DNA from: Deltaproteobacteria bacterium
Lineage (GTDB): Bacteria; Desulfobacterota; Syntrophia; Syntrophales; JAAYKM01
NCBI GenBank assembly: GCA_012522415.1
Contig: JAAYKM010000087.1
Location: 1 to 34,701 of the forward strand
DNA: 34,701 nucleotides
Direction: 5' to 3'
The position numbers and the translations under genes were made by a program. This document shows, in pieces, positions 24,921-32,984 of this stretch; positions within the stretch are counted from its first letter, which is position 1, and the number at the start of each line of letters is the position of its first letter. Under the pieces are notes generated by a model. That model did not search any database, was not told the origin of the DNA, and saw only the letters and a list, made by a program, of their open reading frames with translations.

Positions 24921-24948
24921 GCCGCTGAGGATTATTCGCGGCTTTTTT
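24921..24948 (+). terminator. Attenuator terminator 2
   Basis: GCCGC (24921-24925) pairs with GCGGC (24938-24942) and is followed by six Ts. Its 5' arm repeats the GCCGC at 24879-24883 of the first terminator, so the two hairpins could exchange partners. Confidence 0.7.
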
Positions 24949-25064
24949 GTTTGTACAACAGGCAAACGGAGGGAACCCCGGTAAAACATTGGGATTCCGG
25001 GAGAGAATAGAGCCGGTATGTTCGGGTGAACGGGGCGCCATTACACAGCACAGGAGGTACGACA

Positions 25065-26771
25065 GTGAAAATGAAGGGAACGGAGATCCTTTTCCGAATT
25101 CTCGAGCAAGAAAAAGTGGATGTCATCTTCGGTTATCCGGGCGGTGCGGTGCTGGATATTTACGATGAGTTGTTCAAGACGAAAATGAAACACATTTTGG
25201 TCCGCCACGAACAGGGGGCTGTGCATGCGGCAGACGGATATGCCCGGGCGTCCGGGCGGACGGGGGTATGCCTGGTCACATCGGGTCCGGGGGCGACCAA
25301 CACGGTTACGGGATTGGCCACAGCCAACATGGATTCCATTCCGTTGGTTGTATTTACCGGCCAGGTTGCCACGCATCTGATTGGAAACGACGCGTTCCAG
25401 GAATGCGATATTACGGGTATCACCCGTCCCTGCACGAAGCACAATTTCTTGGTTCGTAACATTGAGGATTTGGCTGAAACGGTGCGCAAGGCCTTCTGGA
25501 TCGCCCATTCCGGGCGGCCCGGTCCTGTGCTCGTCGATTTACCGAAAAATGTCATGGCTTCGGAAACGGAGTTTATCGCCGAACCGCCTAAACGCCGAAA
25601 AATCGACGTGGCCTATGAACCCACAATGGAAACCTACGAGAAAATCCTGGATTTGATCAGAGAGGCAAAAAGACCCGTTCTCATGATCGGTGGCGGCATT
25701 ATTCTTGGCGGCGCGTCATCGGAGCTGACGGACTTTGCCCGAAAATTGCAAATTCCGGTCACGGGGACCCTCATGGGGCTGGGCGCTTTCCCCGGAACAG
25801 ACCCTTTGTGGCTGGGAATGGTGGGCATGCACGGCACCTACTATGCGAACATGTCCGTCTGTGGGACCGATCTTCTGATTATCATCGGTGCCCGTTGCGA
25901 TGACCGCGTCACCAGCAAGATTGATTGTTTCGCTACGGGCGCGAAGATTATTCATGTCGACGTGGATGAATCATCCATTGAGAAAAATGTGACGGTGGAT
26001 CTGGCCTTGGTCAGTGATGCAAAGCGGGCTCTTGGACATTTGAATCAGTTGATTGATGAAAGGCATTTCCATATCGATATTGGCGAAAGGAAAGACTGGT
26101 TGAATCAGATCGAAGACTGGAAACACCAGGAGCCGTTGCGCTATGAACCCAGTGACACGATCATCAAGCCCCAGTATGTGATCGAAAAGCTCTACGAAAT
26201 CACCAAGGGAGAGGCCATCATTACGACGGAGGTGGGGCAAAACCAAATGTGGGCGGCACAGTTCTATCATTTTGACCGACCCCATACCTTCATATCGTCC
26301 GGCGGGCTGGGAACCATGGGCTACGGTTTGCCCGCCGCCCTCGGCGCCCAGTGTGCCCTGCCGGATAAATTGGTTGTTGACATCGCCGGTGACGGAAGTA
26401 TCCAAATGAACATCCAGGAGATGGCCACGGCAATTCAAAGTAACCTGCCCGTGAAGATTGTACTTTTGAACAATGGTTTTCTGGGAATGGTGCGGCAATG
26501 GCAGGAGCTCTTCTACGACAGGAGATATTCTCAGACCGACATGACGTATCAGCCCGATTTTGTCAAATTGGCAGAGGCCTACGGTTGGGTCGGCCTCCGA
26601 ACCGATTCACCCGCGGAAGTGGAATCGATTCTAAAAGAGGCCATCGCCACACCCGGACCGGTTTTAATCGATTTTCATGTGGACCGGGAAGAAGGTGTTT
26701 ACCCCATGGTAAGACCTGGCGCCGGGATCGATGAAATGACCCTGTGTCCTTGGCGAAAGAGCGATACATAA
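25065..26771 (+). CDS. ilvB: Acetolactate synthase, large (catalytic) subunit
   Basis: ThDP-dependent enzyme condensing pyruvate with pyruvate or 2-oxobutyrate, the first common step of valine, leucine and isoleucine synthesis. Seen are YPGGAVLDIYDEL (24-36), the catalytic Glu49 in RHEQGAVHAADGYA, FAD-binding central-domain sequence and the ThDP motif GDGS (442-445) to NN (469-470). The 568-residue length is standard. The start is GTG 25065, with AGGAGG 7 nt upstream; ATG 25071 would be 13 nt away. The regulatory subunit follows 28 bp later. Anabolic rather than catabolic, because it is in ilvBNCD behind an attenuator. Confidence 0.95.
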   Translation: MKMKGTEILFRILEQEKVDVIFGYPGGAVLDIYDELFKTKMKHILVRHEQGAVHAADGYARASGRTGVCLVTSGPGATNTVTGLATANMDSIPLVVFTGQVATHLIGNDAFQECDITGITRPCTKHNFLVRNIEDLAETVRKAFWIAHSGRPGPVLVDLPKNVMASETEFIAEPPKRRKIDVAYEPTMETYEKILDLIREAKRPVLMIGGGIILGGASSELTDFARKLQIPVTGTLMGLGAFPGTDPLWLGMVGMHGTYYANMSVCGTDLLIIIGARCDDRVTSKIDCFATGAKIIHVDVDESSIEKNVTVDLALVSDAKRALGHLNQLIDERHFHIDIGERKDWLNQIEDWKHQEPLRYEPSDTIIKPQYVIEKLYEITKGEAIITTEVGQNQMWAAQFYHFDRPHTFISSGGLGTMGYGLPAALGAQCALPDKLVVDIAGDGSIQMNIQEMATAIQSNLPVKIVLLNNGFLGMVRQWQELFYDRRYSQTDMTYQPDFVKLAEAYGWVGLRTDSPAEVESILKEAIATPGPVLIDFHVDREEGVYPMVRPGAGIDEMTLCPWRKSDT

Positions 26772-26799
26772 TAATTCATACTCTCAAGAGGGAACAATT

Positions 26800-27279
26800 A
26801 TGGAAAAAAAGGAACATATTATTTCACTTTTGGTCAAAAACGAACCGGATGTTCTGGCGCGGATTGCCGGAGCACTTGGAGGAAAAGGCTATAATATCGA
26901 GAGTTTGTGCGTTAATGTCACAGCGGACTACCGTATATCAAAAATCATCCTGGCCACCCGGGGCAATGCGGCAACGTTGAACAGAATCGAAAAATTGCTT
27001 AACAAACTGATCGACGTGATTCAGGTGGATGTCGTCAAGTTGGATCGGTTTTCTCAGAAAGAACTGGCCTTGGCAAAAATCAAAATTTCCGATGAATTCC
27101 GGGCAAAACTTGCCGTGGATATTGACAATTACAAATGGAAAGTTGTATGGTTAGACGGTAATTATCTGATTATGGAAGTGACGGCAGACAAAGACGAAAT
27201 GGATAACATTCTGTCCCATCTGGCCGAATTGGGTATGGTGGAGTACACCCGGACAGGAACCATCGTGATTGAACGCTGA
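26800..27279 (+). CDS. ilvN: Acetolactate synthase, small (regulatory) subunit
   Basis: Regulatory subunit that binds IlvB and confers valine feedback inhibition. The N-terminal ACT domain covers residues 4-77 (SLLVKNEPDVLARIAGALGG, then KGYNIESLCV), and the C-terminal domain runs 78-159 (ALAKIKI, then MDNILSHLAELGMVEYTRTG). Length 159 is the usual long IlvH/IlvN form. GAGGGA precedes the ATG. An 86-bp gap separates it from ilvC. Confidence 0.94.
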   Translation: MEKKEHIISLLVKNEPDVLARIAGALGGKGYNIESLCVNVTADYRISKIILATRGNAATLNRIEKLLNKLIDVIQVDVVKLDRFSQKELALAKIKISDEFRAKLAVDIDNYKWKVVWLDGNYLIMEVTADKDEMDNILSHLAELGMVEYTRTGTIVIER

Positions 27280-27365
27280 GGGGACCGGTTGACAGAAAGA
27301 CAGCCGGAATTTTTTAAAGATAGAAAATAGCTTATTGATATCGATCAGGACAAGGAGGCGTAAAT

Positions 27366-28415
27366 ATGGCAAAGATCAATTTCGGGGGCATTTGGGAGGA
27401 CGTAACGACTCTGGAGGAATTTCCCCTGGCCAAGGCGAAAGAAGTCCTTAAAAATGAAACAATCGCTGTCATTGGATACGGCATTCAGGGACGCGGACAG
27501 TCCTTGAATATGCGGGATAACGGTTTTCATGTCATCGTCGGAGAAGGAGAGTATAACTGGAACAAGGCTGTTGAAGAAGGTTTCATTCCCGGCGAGACGC
27601 TTTTTTCACCCTTTGAGGCGGCCAAAAAGGGCACCATCATCCAGCTACTGCTTTCGGATGCCCAACAAAAGGAAATGTGGCCGGAATTCAAGGCCTGCCT
27701 CAACGAAGGCGATGCCCTCTATTTTTCTCATGGCTTCTCCATTGTCTACAAAGAACAGACCGGTGTCATTCCCCCGGCCAACGTGGATGTCATTCTGGTG
27801 GCCCCAAAAGGTTCAGGGAGAACGGTCCGGACGAACTTCCTAGATGGCAGCGGCATCAATTCCAGTTTTGGCGTCTTCCAGGATTACACGGGCCGTGCCC
27901 TGGAGCGCACTCTGGCGGTCGGCATTGCCATCGGTTCCGGCTATCTTTTTCCCACCACTTTTGAAAAAGAGGTTTACAGTGACCTGACGGGGGAGCGGGG
28001 CGTTCTCATGGGGTGTTTGGCCGGCGTTATGGAAGCTCAGTATAATGTCTTGCGAGCTAACGGTCACAGTCCCTCCGAAGCTTTCAACGAGACGGTGGAA
28101 GAACTGACCCAGAGCCTGATCCGTCTGGTGGCGGAGAATGGCATGGACTGGATGTATGCCAATTGCAGCACCACGGCCCAGCGGGGCGCCCTTGACTGGA
28201 AGGACCGTTTCCGCGATGCGGTGGCACCGGTCTTCGATCAACTTTATAAAAGCGTGTTGACCGGTGAAGAGACTCGCATCGTTTTGGAAGCGGGTGCTTC
28301 TCCGGATTACAGGGCGCGTCTCCAGAAGGAACTGGAAACCATTCGTGACAGCGAAATGTGGCAGGCAGGCGCCGCCGTCCGGGCGTTGAGACCTGAGCGG
28401 AGAAAGAAGGATTAA
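27366..28415 (+). CDS. ilvC: Ketol-acid reductoisomerase (class I)
   Basis: Converts acetolactate and acetohydroxybutyrate to the dihydroxy acids with Mg2+ and NAD(P)H. The Rossmann motif is [17 protein letters not shown] (37-53). The cofactor-specificity loop after strand 2 reads [11 protein letters not shown] (58-68), where NADPH-type enzymes have VGLR-x-GS-x-S. That lacks the phosphate-binding Arg and Ser and carries acidic residues, suggesting NADH use. The knotted C-terminal domain (about 190-325) has the metal-binding [11 protein letters not shown] and the ETVEELTQ region. Length 349 is that of short class I enzymes. AGGAGG lies 8 nt before ATG. Confidence 0.94.
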   Translation: MAKINFGGIWEDVTTLEEFPLAKAKEVLKNETIAVIGYGIQGRGQSLNMRDNGFHVIVGEGEYNWNKAVEEGFIPGETLFSPFEAAKKGTIIQLLLSDAQQKEMWPEFKACLNEGDALYFSHGFSIVYKEQTGVIPPANVDVILVAPKGSGRTVRTNFLDGSGINSSFGVFQDYTGRALERTLAVGIAIGSGYLFPTTFEKEVYSDLTGERGVLMGCLAGVMEAQYNVLRANGHSPSEAFNETVEELTQSLIRLVAENGMDWMYANCSTTAQRGALDWKDRFRDAVAPVFDQLYKSVLTGEETRIVLEAGASPDYRARLQKELETIRDSEMWQAGAAVRALRPERRKKD

Positions 28416-28438
28416 ATCAGTCCGGAAGGGGGAAGAGC

Positions 28439-30103
28439 ATGCGCAGTGATATGATGAAAAAGGGTCTTGAACGGGCTCCTCATCGATCCTTGTTGAAAGC
28501 GATGGGTTATACGGATGAAGAGATTGCCCGGCCCCTGATCGGGGTGGTTAATGCCGCCAATGAAATTGTTCCGGGCCACGTTCATCTCAATACGATTGCG
28601 GAGGATGTCAAGGCCGGGATTCGTCTGGCCGGAGGTACCCCCATCATGTTTCCGGCCATCGGGATCTGTGACGGTATTGCCATGGGGCACATGGGAATGA
28701 AATACTCTCTGCCCAGCCGTGAGTTGATTGCCGATTCGACGGAGGCGATGGCCATGGCCCATCCCTTTGACGGTCTGGTTATGGTTCCCAATTGCGACAA
28801 GATCGTTCCGGGACTCCTGATGGCGGCGTTACGCCTCAACATTCCAGCCATTTTTGTCAGCGGAGGTCCCATGCTGGCAGGCGTTCGTGTGGATGGCACG
28901 GAGGCGGATCTGATCAGCGTATTTGAAGGGGTCGGGGCCGTCAAGGCGGGCAGGTTGACAAAACAGAAATTGAAGGATCTGGAGGATTATGCCTGTCCGG
29001 GCTGCGGCTCCTGTTCAGGGATGTTCACCGCCAATTCCATGAACTGTGTAACTGAAGCCCTCGGTTTGGGACTGCCCGGCAACGGTACCATTCCCGCGGT
29101 GGAGGCGGCCAGGCGGCGCCTCGCCAAACAGGCGGGTATGAAGGTGATGGAACTTGTGAAAAAACAGATCCTTCCTCGGGATATTGCAACTCTGGCCGCC
29201 TTTCAAAACGCCCTGGCGGTGGACATGGCTCTGGGTTGCTCAACCAACACAGTACTCCATCTTCCGGCCATTTCTTATGAAGCCGGAATCAGGCTGGATC
29301 TGGATTTGTTCAATGCGATTAGTAAAAGGACCCCGAATCTTTGTCATATCAGTCCGGCGGGAGCACATCATGTTCAGGATCTTCATCGTGCGGGAGGCAT
29401 CCCGGCGGTGATGAAACGGATTGCCCCTCTGGGAGTCATCCGGGAAGATGTCCTGACCGTAACAGGAAAGACCGTCGGAGAAAACATACGCCGAGCAAAA
29501 GTCTACGACGATGAGGTGATCAGGCCTTTGGATCGTCCATACGGGAAAGAAGGGGGCATTGCCATTCTTCGGGGTAACCTTGCACCGGATGGTGCGGTGG
29601 TCAAACAGTCGGCTGTTGCAAAGGCCATGCTGGTCAACGAAGGAACCGCCCGGGTGTTTGATGGGGAAGAAGCGGCGATTGCCGCCATTCTGGAGGGAAA
29701 AATCAGGTCCGGCGATATTGTGGTGATTCGTTACGAAGGGCCCAAGGGGGGACCCGGTATGCGGGAAATGCTTTCTCCAACCTCGGCCATCGCTGGTATG
29801 GGGCTTGACACGTCGGTGGCGCTCCTGACGGATGGACGTTTCAGTGGGGGAACCCGTGGGGCGGCCATTGGCCATATTTCCCCGGAAGCGGCCGAAGGCG
29901 GTCCCATCGCATTTGTCCGTGAAGGCGACCGAATCGCCATCGATATTCCGGCCCGGAAGATAACCCTGAAAGTCAGCGATGCGGAACTCAAGATGCGACG
30001 GAAAGGGTTTGTTCCCCCGGAACAGGAAATCCGGTCGGTCTACTTGTCCCGTTATGCCAAACAGGTTACATCGGCCAGTACGGGAGCCATTTTCAAGGAG
30101 TAA
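28439..30103 (+). CDS. ilvD: Dihydroxy-acid dehydratase
   Basis: Fe-S dehydratase making 2-oxo acids for valine and isoleucine. Motifs: [10 protein letters not shown] (41-50), [11 protein letters not shown] (Cys77), NCDKIVPG (Cys119) and [18 protein letters not shown] (cysteines at 186, 189, 192 and 203). VPGHVHL replaces the PCN of [2Fe-2S] enzymes, as in E. coli IlvD, so an oxygen-labile [4Fe-4S] cluster is expected. Length 554 is standard. It is the last gene of ilvBNCD, 23 bp after ilvC, and is closed by a strong terminator. No leu or ilvE genes follow. Confidence 0.95.
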   Translation: MRSDMMKKGLERAPHRSLLKAMGYTDEEIARPLIGVVNAANEIVPGHVHLNTIAEDVKAGIRLAGGTPIMFPAIGICDGIAMGHMGMKYSLPSRELIADSTEAMAMAHPFDGLVMVPNCDKIVPGLLMAALRLNIPAIFVSGGPMLAGVRVDGTEADLISVFEGVGAVKAGRLTKQKLKDLEDYACPGCGSCSGMFTANSMNCVTEALGLGLPGNGTIPAVEAARRRLAKQAGMKVMELVKKQILPRDIATLAAFQNALAVDMALGCSTNTVLHLPAISYEAGIRLDLDLFNAISKRTPNLCHISPAGAHHVQDLHRAGGIPAVMKRIAPLGVIREDVLTVTGKTVGENIRRAKVYDDEVIRPLDRPYGKEGGIAILRGNLAPDGAVVKQSAVAKAMLVNEGTARVFDGEEAAIAAILEGKIRSGDIVVIRYEGPKGGPGMREMLSPTSAIAGMGLDTSVALLTDGRFSGGTRGAAIGHISPEAAEGGPIAFVREGDRIAIDIPARKITLKVSDAELKMRRKGFVPPEQEIRSVYLSRYAKQVTSASTGAIFKE

Positions 30104-30114
30104 AAAATGCGTTG

Positions 30115-30153
30115 AAGGACGCACCCTCTTCAGGCAAGGGTGCGTCCTTTTTT
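30115..30153 (+). terminator. Terminator after ilvD, bidirectional with cspA
   Basis: AAGGACGCACCCT (30115-30127) pairs perfectly with AGGGTGCGTCCTT (30137-30149), with T-run 30148-30153. On the minus strand the same stem lies just after cspA and is followed by TTTTTT a few bases on. Confidence 0.93.
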
Positions 30154-30158
30154 CATGT

Positions 30159-30359
30159 TTACAGGAATTTTACATTGACCGCTGCCAGGCCCTTCTGGCC
30201 TTTTTCGACGTCGAAGCTTACGCGCTGCCCTTCCTGCAGGGTTTTGAATCCGCTGCTCTGAATGGCGCTGAAGTGAACGAAAACATCGCCGCCTTCATCT
30301 TTTTCGATGAAACCAAAACCCTTCTTCTCGTTGAACCACTTTACCTTTCCTTCTGACAT
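30159..30359 (-). CDS. Cold-shock-domain RNA-binding protein (CspA family)
   Basis: A 66-residue single cold-shock domain. The nucleic-acid-binding motifs RNP1 KGFGFI (13-18) and RNP2 VFVHF (26-30) are intact. Such proteins melt RNA secondary structure and act as RNA chaperones; not all are cold-induced. AAGGAGG lies 7 nt before ATG. A consensus promoter about 185 bp upstream and a terminator hairpin inside the leader suggest control of read-through. It shares a convergent terminator with ilvD. Confidence 0.95.
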   Translation of the reverse strand: MSEGKVKWFNEKKGFGFIEKDEGGDVFVHFSAIQSSGFKTLQEGQRVSFDVEKGQKGLAAVNVKFL

Positions 30360-30423
30360 GTCTGCATCCTCCTTTCTTCAGTTTTCAGTATGCAAGTCGG
30401 ATTACAACCACGCAGAAAGAAAA

Positions 30424-30456
30424 AACCACCAGTATCCCGAAGAATACTCGGTGGTT
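30424..30456 (-). terminator. Terminator between the mrp paralogue and cspA
   Basis: On the minus strand AACCACC pairs with GGTGGTT, continued by an inner 5-bp stem (AGTAT/ATACT) with a bulged base, then a T-run and TTTC. It lies about 65 nt upstream of the cspA start and 205 nt downstream of the mrp stop. Confidence 0.75.
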
Positions 30457-30536
30457 CATTTTACTGCCCAGAACGTTTACATCCAACCCTTGCTTATCCT
30501 CCCATTCGGCAGACCCGAATGGTTCTCAACAAAATT
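30424..30536 (-). ncRNA. Putative cspA leader RNA or small RNA (~115 nt)
   Basis: From the predicted start near 30536 to the terminator, the minus-strand transcript would contain a perfect 8-bp hairpin (CCATTCGG/CCGAATGG, 30502-30522), GGA motifs and the terminator stem. Without read-through it is a free RNA of about 115 nt; with read-through it is a ~177-nt cspA 5' leader. I recognise no known RNA family. The rest of the 30360-30660 interval holds no gene I can support. Confidence 0.4.
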
Positions 30537-30542
30537 TGGAGG

Positions 30543-30571
30543 CTTATACAGAGCATTTCAATGGTTGTCAA
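30543..30571 (-). promoter_or_regulatory. Sigma-70 promoter upstream of cspA
   Basis: Minus strand TTGACA (30571-30566), a 17-bp spacer and TATAAG (30548-30543, 5 of 6 matches). Predicted start is near 30536. Confidence 0.72.
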
Positions 30572-30660
30572 TCAATATTATCATGACGAACCCGCTCAAT
30601 CCATTACCCAATCCGGTTGTGGGGTATAACGTAAAAAGAAATGATCTTCTGTATCTGTGT

Positions 30661-31548
30661 TTATCCTTTCCGGTCGATTTTTTCGATTAACTTGTCAATG
30701 ATACCGGAAAATATACGGGAGACCTCGGCATCCTGATGCTTTTCAACAAAAGGACTTCCTTCATCCGAAGCCTCGACAACCAAGGTCGTCATGGGAATGC
30801 GCCCCAGGAAGGGGACACCCATTTTTTCCGCCATTTTTTCCCCGCCCCCTTTTTTGAAGATATCGACCACTTCGTGGCAGTGAGGACAAATAAATCCGCT
30901 CATGTTCTCTATGACCCCCAGAACAGGAACCTTTACCTGCCTGCAGAAATTGATTGATTTGCGCACATCATTGAGAGACAGGTTCTGCGGCGTGGTCACG
31001 ATGATTGCCCCATCAATATCCGGAATCAATTGGGCGATGGACAGAGGTTCATCTCCCGTTCCCGGTGGGAAATCCATTACGAGATAGTCGAGTTCCCCCC
31101 ACAGAACATCTTGCAGCAGTTGCTTCATCACCTGCATTTTTAACGGCCCGCGCCAGATTACCGCATCGTCCTGATTCCTCAAAAGAAAACCCAGCGACAT
31201 CACCTTCAGGTAAGGATTGTAGTCGATAGGTACCAGGCCCTCGGAGTCGGAGTAGACAGCCCGACCCTCCAGGCTAAGGAGCGTAGGAATGCTGGGACCG
31301 TGAAAATCAACGTCCAGCAAACCGGTTTGAAGTTCCCGCAGGGCCAATGAACTTGCCACATTGGCCGCAACCGTGCTTTTCCCGACACCACCCTTCCCGG
31401 ACAGGACCAAGATTTTATGCTTTATTTTACTGAGGCGGTGCAGCAATTTTTGATCATCTTCTTTTTCCACCGTTTCGGGATGGATTTCCGTTCCAGACGA
31501 AGCGCAGCCTCCAGAAGGACAAGAACCATTATCTTTTGAACAATCCAT
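30661..31548 (-). CDS. Mrp/NBP35-family ATPase, second copy in the ORP-like cluster
   Basis: Close paralogue of the ATPase at 3690-4553, sharing long identical stretches. Walker A GKGGVGKST (51-59), DVDFHGPSIPTLL (79-91), DFPPGTGDEPLS (159-170) and the cluster-binding CPHC (221-224) are all present. The N-terminus carries cysteines (Cys3, Cys10, Cys15). Start ATG 31548 has GGAG 6 nt upstream; ATG 31560 overlaps that site. It is the last gene of the run that includes two NifX/ORP-like proteins and a MoaD-like protein. Mrp/MinD ATPases accompany ORP genes in Desulfovibrio. A role in delivering or loading a metal-sulfur cluster to these proteins is inferred. Confidence 0.88.
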   Translation of the reverse strand: MDCSKDNGSCPSGGCASSGTEIHPETVEKEDDQKLLHRLSKIKHKILVLSGKGGVGKSTVAANVASSLALRELQTGLLDVDFHGPSIPTLLSLEGRAVYSDSEGLVPIDYNPYLKVMSLGFLLRNQDDAVIWRGPLKMQVMKQLLQDVLWGELDYLVMDFPPGTGDEPLSIAQLIPDIDGAIIVTTPQNLSLNDVRKSINFCRQVKVPVLGVIENMSGFICPHCHEVVDIFKKGGGEKMAEKMGVPFLGRIPMTTLVVEASDEGSPFVEKHQDAEVSRIFSGIIDKLIEKIDRKG

Positions 31549-31585
31549 TGGTTTCTCCATTGATTGGGGTTTTTTATATCGTCTT

Positions 31586-31675
31586 TTACAGTGATTTCAT
31601 GTGCACGACGACCTTGACCCGTTTTGTCAGTATCTTCTCAGTTACCGCCGCAGTTTCCCGTGAAATATCAACCAC
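31586..31675 (-). CDS. Possible 29-residue small protein
   Basis: A short frame that overlaps the end of the MoaD-like gene by 8 nt and ends before the mrp paralogue. It starts at GTG 31675, immediately beside GGAG, and has mixed helix- and strand-like sequence (ETAAVTEKILTKRVKVVVHM). The ribosome-site spacing is too short for a normal start, and no family is recognisable. It may be chance. Confidence 0.2.
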   Translation of the reverse strand: MVDISRETAAVTEKILTKRVKVVVHMKSL

Positions 31676-31964
31676 CTCCGGGAATGCTGCGCAACAGTAC
31701 GATTTTATCCCCGTCGTTCAATTGGAAATCCAGATTATCTTTTTTTACAAACTGTTTTAAATTGTACCAGACGATTGCATTCGAAATCACGCCGGTATCG
31801 CCATTTGTAAAGCGTTCAAAGAAGGAACGCCCATCGGCTGTAGAAATCTGTTTCATAAAATCCCCTAACGTACCACCCGAAAAATCGAGGACTTCCTCAC
31901 TTTTTCCTTCCCAACCGATTTCCTTTCTGATTGTGGCACACTGTACCGCTAACGTTATTGCCAT
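31668..31964 (-). CDS. MoaD/ThiS-like beta-grasp protein ending in GGG
   Basis: A 98-residue protein that looks like a MoaD/ThiS-type sulfur carrier. It has strand-rich ends, TLGDFMKQI as the central helix, LNDGDKIVLLRSIPGGG at the C-terminus and a terminal di-glycine tail as used for thiocarboxylation. Family members are usually 70-95 residues. ATG 31964 has GGAGGG 5 nt upstream; the frame is open further but without coding character. No MoeB/ThiF-type activating enzyme is in the window. It lies between a NifX-like gene and an Mrp ATPase and has its own sigma-54-like site 44-59 bp upstream. A sulfur-donor role for a Mo-S or Fe-S cluster is plausible but unproven. BLAST/HMM assignment would decide. 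Confidence 0.65.
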   Translation of the reverse strand: MAITLAVQCATIRKEIGWEGKSEEVLDFSGGTLGDFMKQISTADGRSFFERFTNGDTGVISNAIVWYNLKQFVKKDNLDFQLNDGDKIVLLRSIPGGG

Positions 31965-32007
31965 GACCACCCTCCTTTTGTGGATTTCTATCAATATTTT
32001 CCAGCAT

Positions 32008-32023
32008 ATCAAAACACATACCA
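32008..32023 (-). promoter_or_regulatory. Sigma-54-like promoter before the MoaD-like gene
   Basis: Minus strand TGGTATGTGTTTTGAT. It has GG and G at the right distance for -24/-12, but the consensus GC at -12 is GA. It matches the site at 32985-33000 at 13 of 16 bases. It lies 44 bp before the MoaD-like ATG. Confidence 0.5.
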
Positions 32024-32125
32024 TTTTTAGGCGGCAACAGCAACGGGGCCCCTTTTTAACAGCTTGTTTTTACGCGCAGAAAATCTTGAAAGTGTTATCT
32101 CCTTATTTTGAACAACCCGCTTCTT

Positions 32126-32506
32126 TCAGTGGCCGCAGCCCCCGTGCATATTGTGCTGGCCGCAAGCGTTACGCACCGTCAATTCCTCCAGTTTCTGGTC
32201 ATTCAAAGCCTCGATATTATTTCGTACCGTTCCGGCTGTCGCCATGTAAACCTTGATTCCCATGGCATTCAACATTTCAATGGCCCGTGCGCCCATACCA
32301 CCTGTCAGCACGACATCGACGGTCTCGCCCATCAATTTTTGAGCAGGGTTGCATGTCCCGTCACCGTGGTGCTGGTTATTGTTGTCAAGAAACTTGGTCT
32401 CACCCGTATCGGTGTCGTGGATGATAAAAGCGGGGGCAGAGCCGAAATGTGGATACACGCCGCTATCCAAACCGCGATTTTCATGAGTTGGGACACAAAT
32501 AATCAT
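32126..32506 (-). CDS. NifX/ORP-like metal-cluster-binding protein
   Basis: A 126-residue protein of the dinitrogenase iron-molybdenum cofactor biosynthesis family (NifX, NafY and the 'orange protein' ORP). The family core is clear: IICVPTHENRGLDSGVYPHF at the start, GSAPAFIIHDTDTGE, VVLTGGMGARAIEML and the helix near ALNDQKLEEL. It is rich in potential metal ligands: HHGDGTC near 46-52 and a Cys/His tail CGQHNMHGGCGH. ORP of Desulfovibrio carries a Mo-Cu-S cluster; which metal is bound here cannot be seen. GGAG precedes the ATG. It is 42 bp downstream of the other NifX-like gene. Confidence 0.85.
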   Translation of the reverse strand: MIICVPTHENRGLDSGVYPHFGSAPAFIIHDTDTGETKFLDNNNQHHGDGTCNPAQKLMGETVDVVLTGGMGARAIEMLNAMGIKVYMATAGTVRNNIEALNDQKLEELTVRNACGQHNMHGGCGH

Positions 32507-32548
32507 ATGTTTCTCCTTCGTAATGGTTTTTTCCCCGTATCCGGTGTC

Positions 32549-32962
32549 TCAGAGCAAATCCTTTTTATCCCGTGGCTTCAACCCTTTACTGCGACATCGC
32601 TTTCTTTTATTTCCAGGGCATACGGTCAGGGCAGTTCCCGGTAACCGAAAACAGTCGCCCTGAAGCGTCCCATTCAGATAAGCCTGCAAGACCACATCTT
32701 TCATACCCCTTAGACCATATACCAAATCGATGCCGCTGTCTTCCAGCATAATTTGCAGTGGTTTAGAAACCGCACCGCAAAGAAGAACTGAAACTCCCTC
32801 CTCCGTTAGCAGGGAAATTTTCATGATATCGTTACATAATGACCAGTTGATGCAGGTTTCTCCGACAACCGTTCTTTCCTTAATATCGGCAATCAGAAGA
32901 TTATCCGAGAAGTCCAGGACGGTCGAAACACGATTTTCCCAGATCGGCATGGCCACCCTCAT
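32549..32962 (-). CDS. NifX/NifB-family metal-cluster-binding protein, first gene of the ORP-like cluster
   Basis: A 137-residue member of the same iron-molybdenum cofactor-binding fold, more divergent than its neighbour. MRVAMPIWENRVSTVLDFS and the LLIADI strand match the family start, and VLLCGAVSKPLQIMLEDSGI matches the central helix-strand. The tail is basic and has CPGNKRKRC. Seven cysteines are scattered through the protein. ATG 32962 follows GGAGGG by 4-5 nt; the upstream ATG 32974 would lie at the predicted transcript start, so I reject it. It is directly downstream of a sigma-54-like promoter. It resembles the second small protein encoded with ORP in Desulfovibrio (from memory). Confidence 0.78.
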   Translation of the reverse strand: MRVAMPIWENRVSTVLDFSDNLLIADIKERTVVGETCINWSLCNDIMKISLLTEEGVSVLLCGAVSKPLQIMLEDSGIDLVYGLRGMKDVVLQAYLNGTLQGDCFRLPGTALTVCPGNKRKRCRSKGLKPRDKKDLL

Positions 32963-32984
32963 ATTACCCTCCATGAAAGGTTAA

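Noticed and set aside
24764-24948. T-box riboswitch as the ilv control element
   Set aside because: No T-box sequence or specifier-loop stem is visible. The Val/Ile/Leu-rich leader and its pairing segments explain the terminators better.
27289-27317. TTGACA between ilvN and ilvC as an internal promoter
   Set aside because: No acceptable -10 lies 16-18 bp downstream (TTTTAA at 17). An operon-internal promoter is not supported by sequence alone.
29240-30124. 295-codon open frame on the minus strand
   Set aside because: It is antisense to ilvD and has no recognisable motif or ribosome site.
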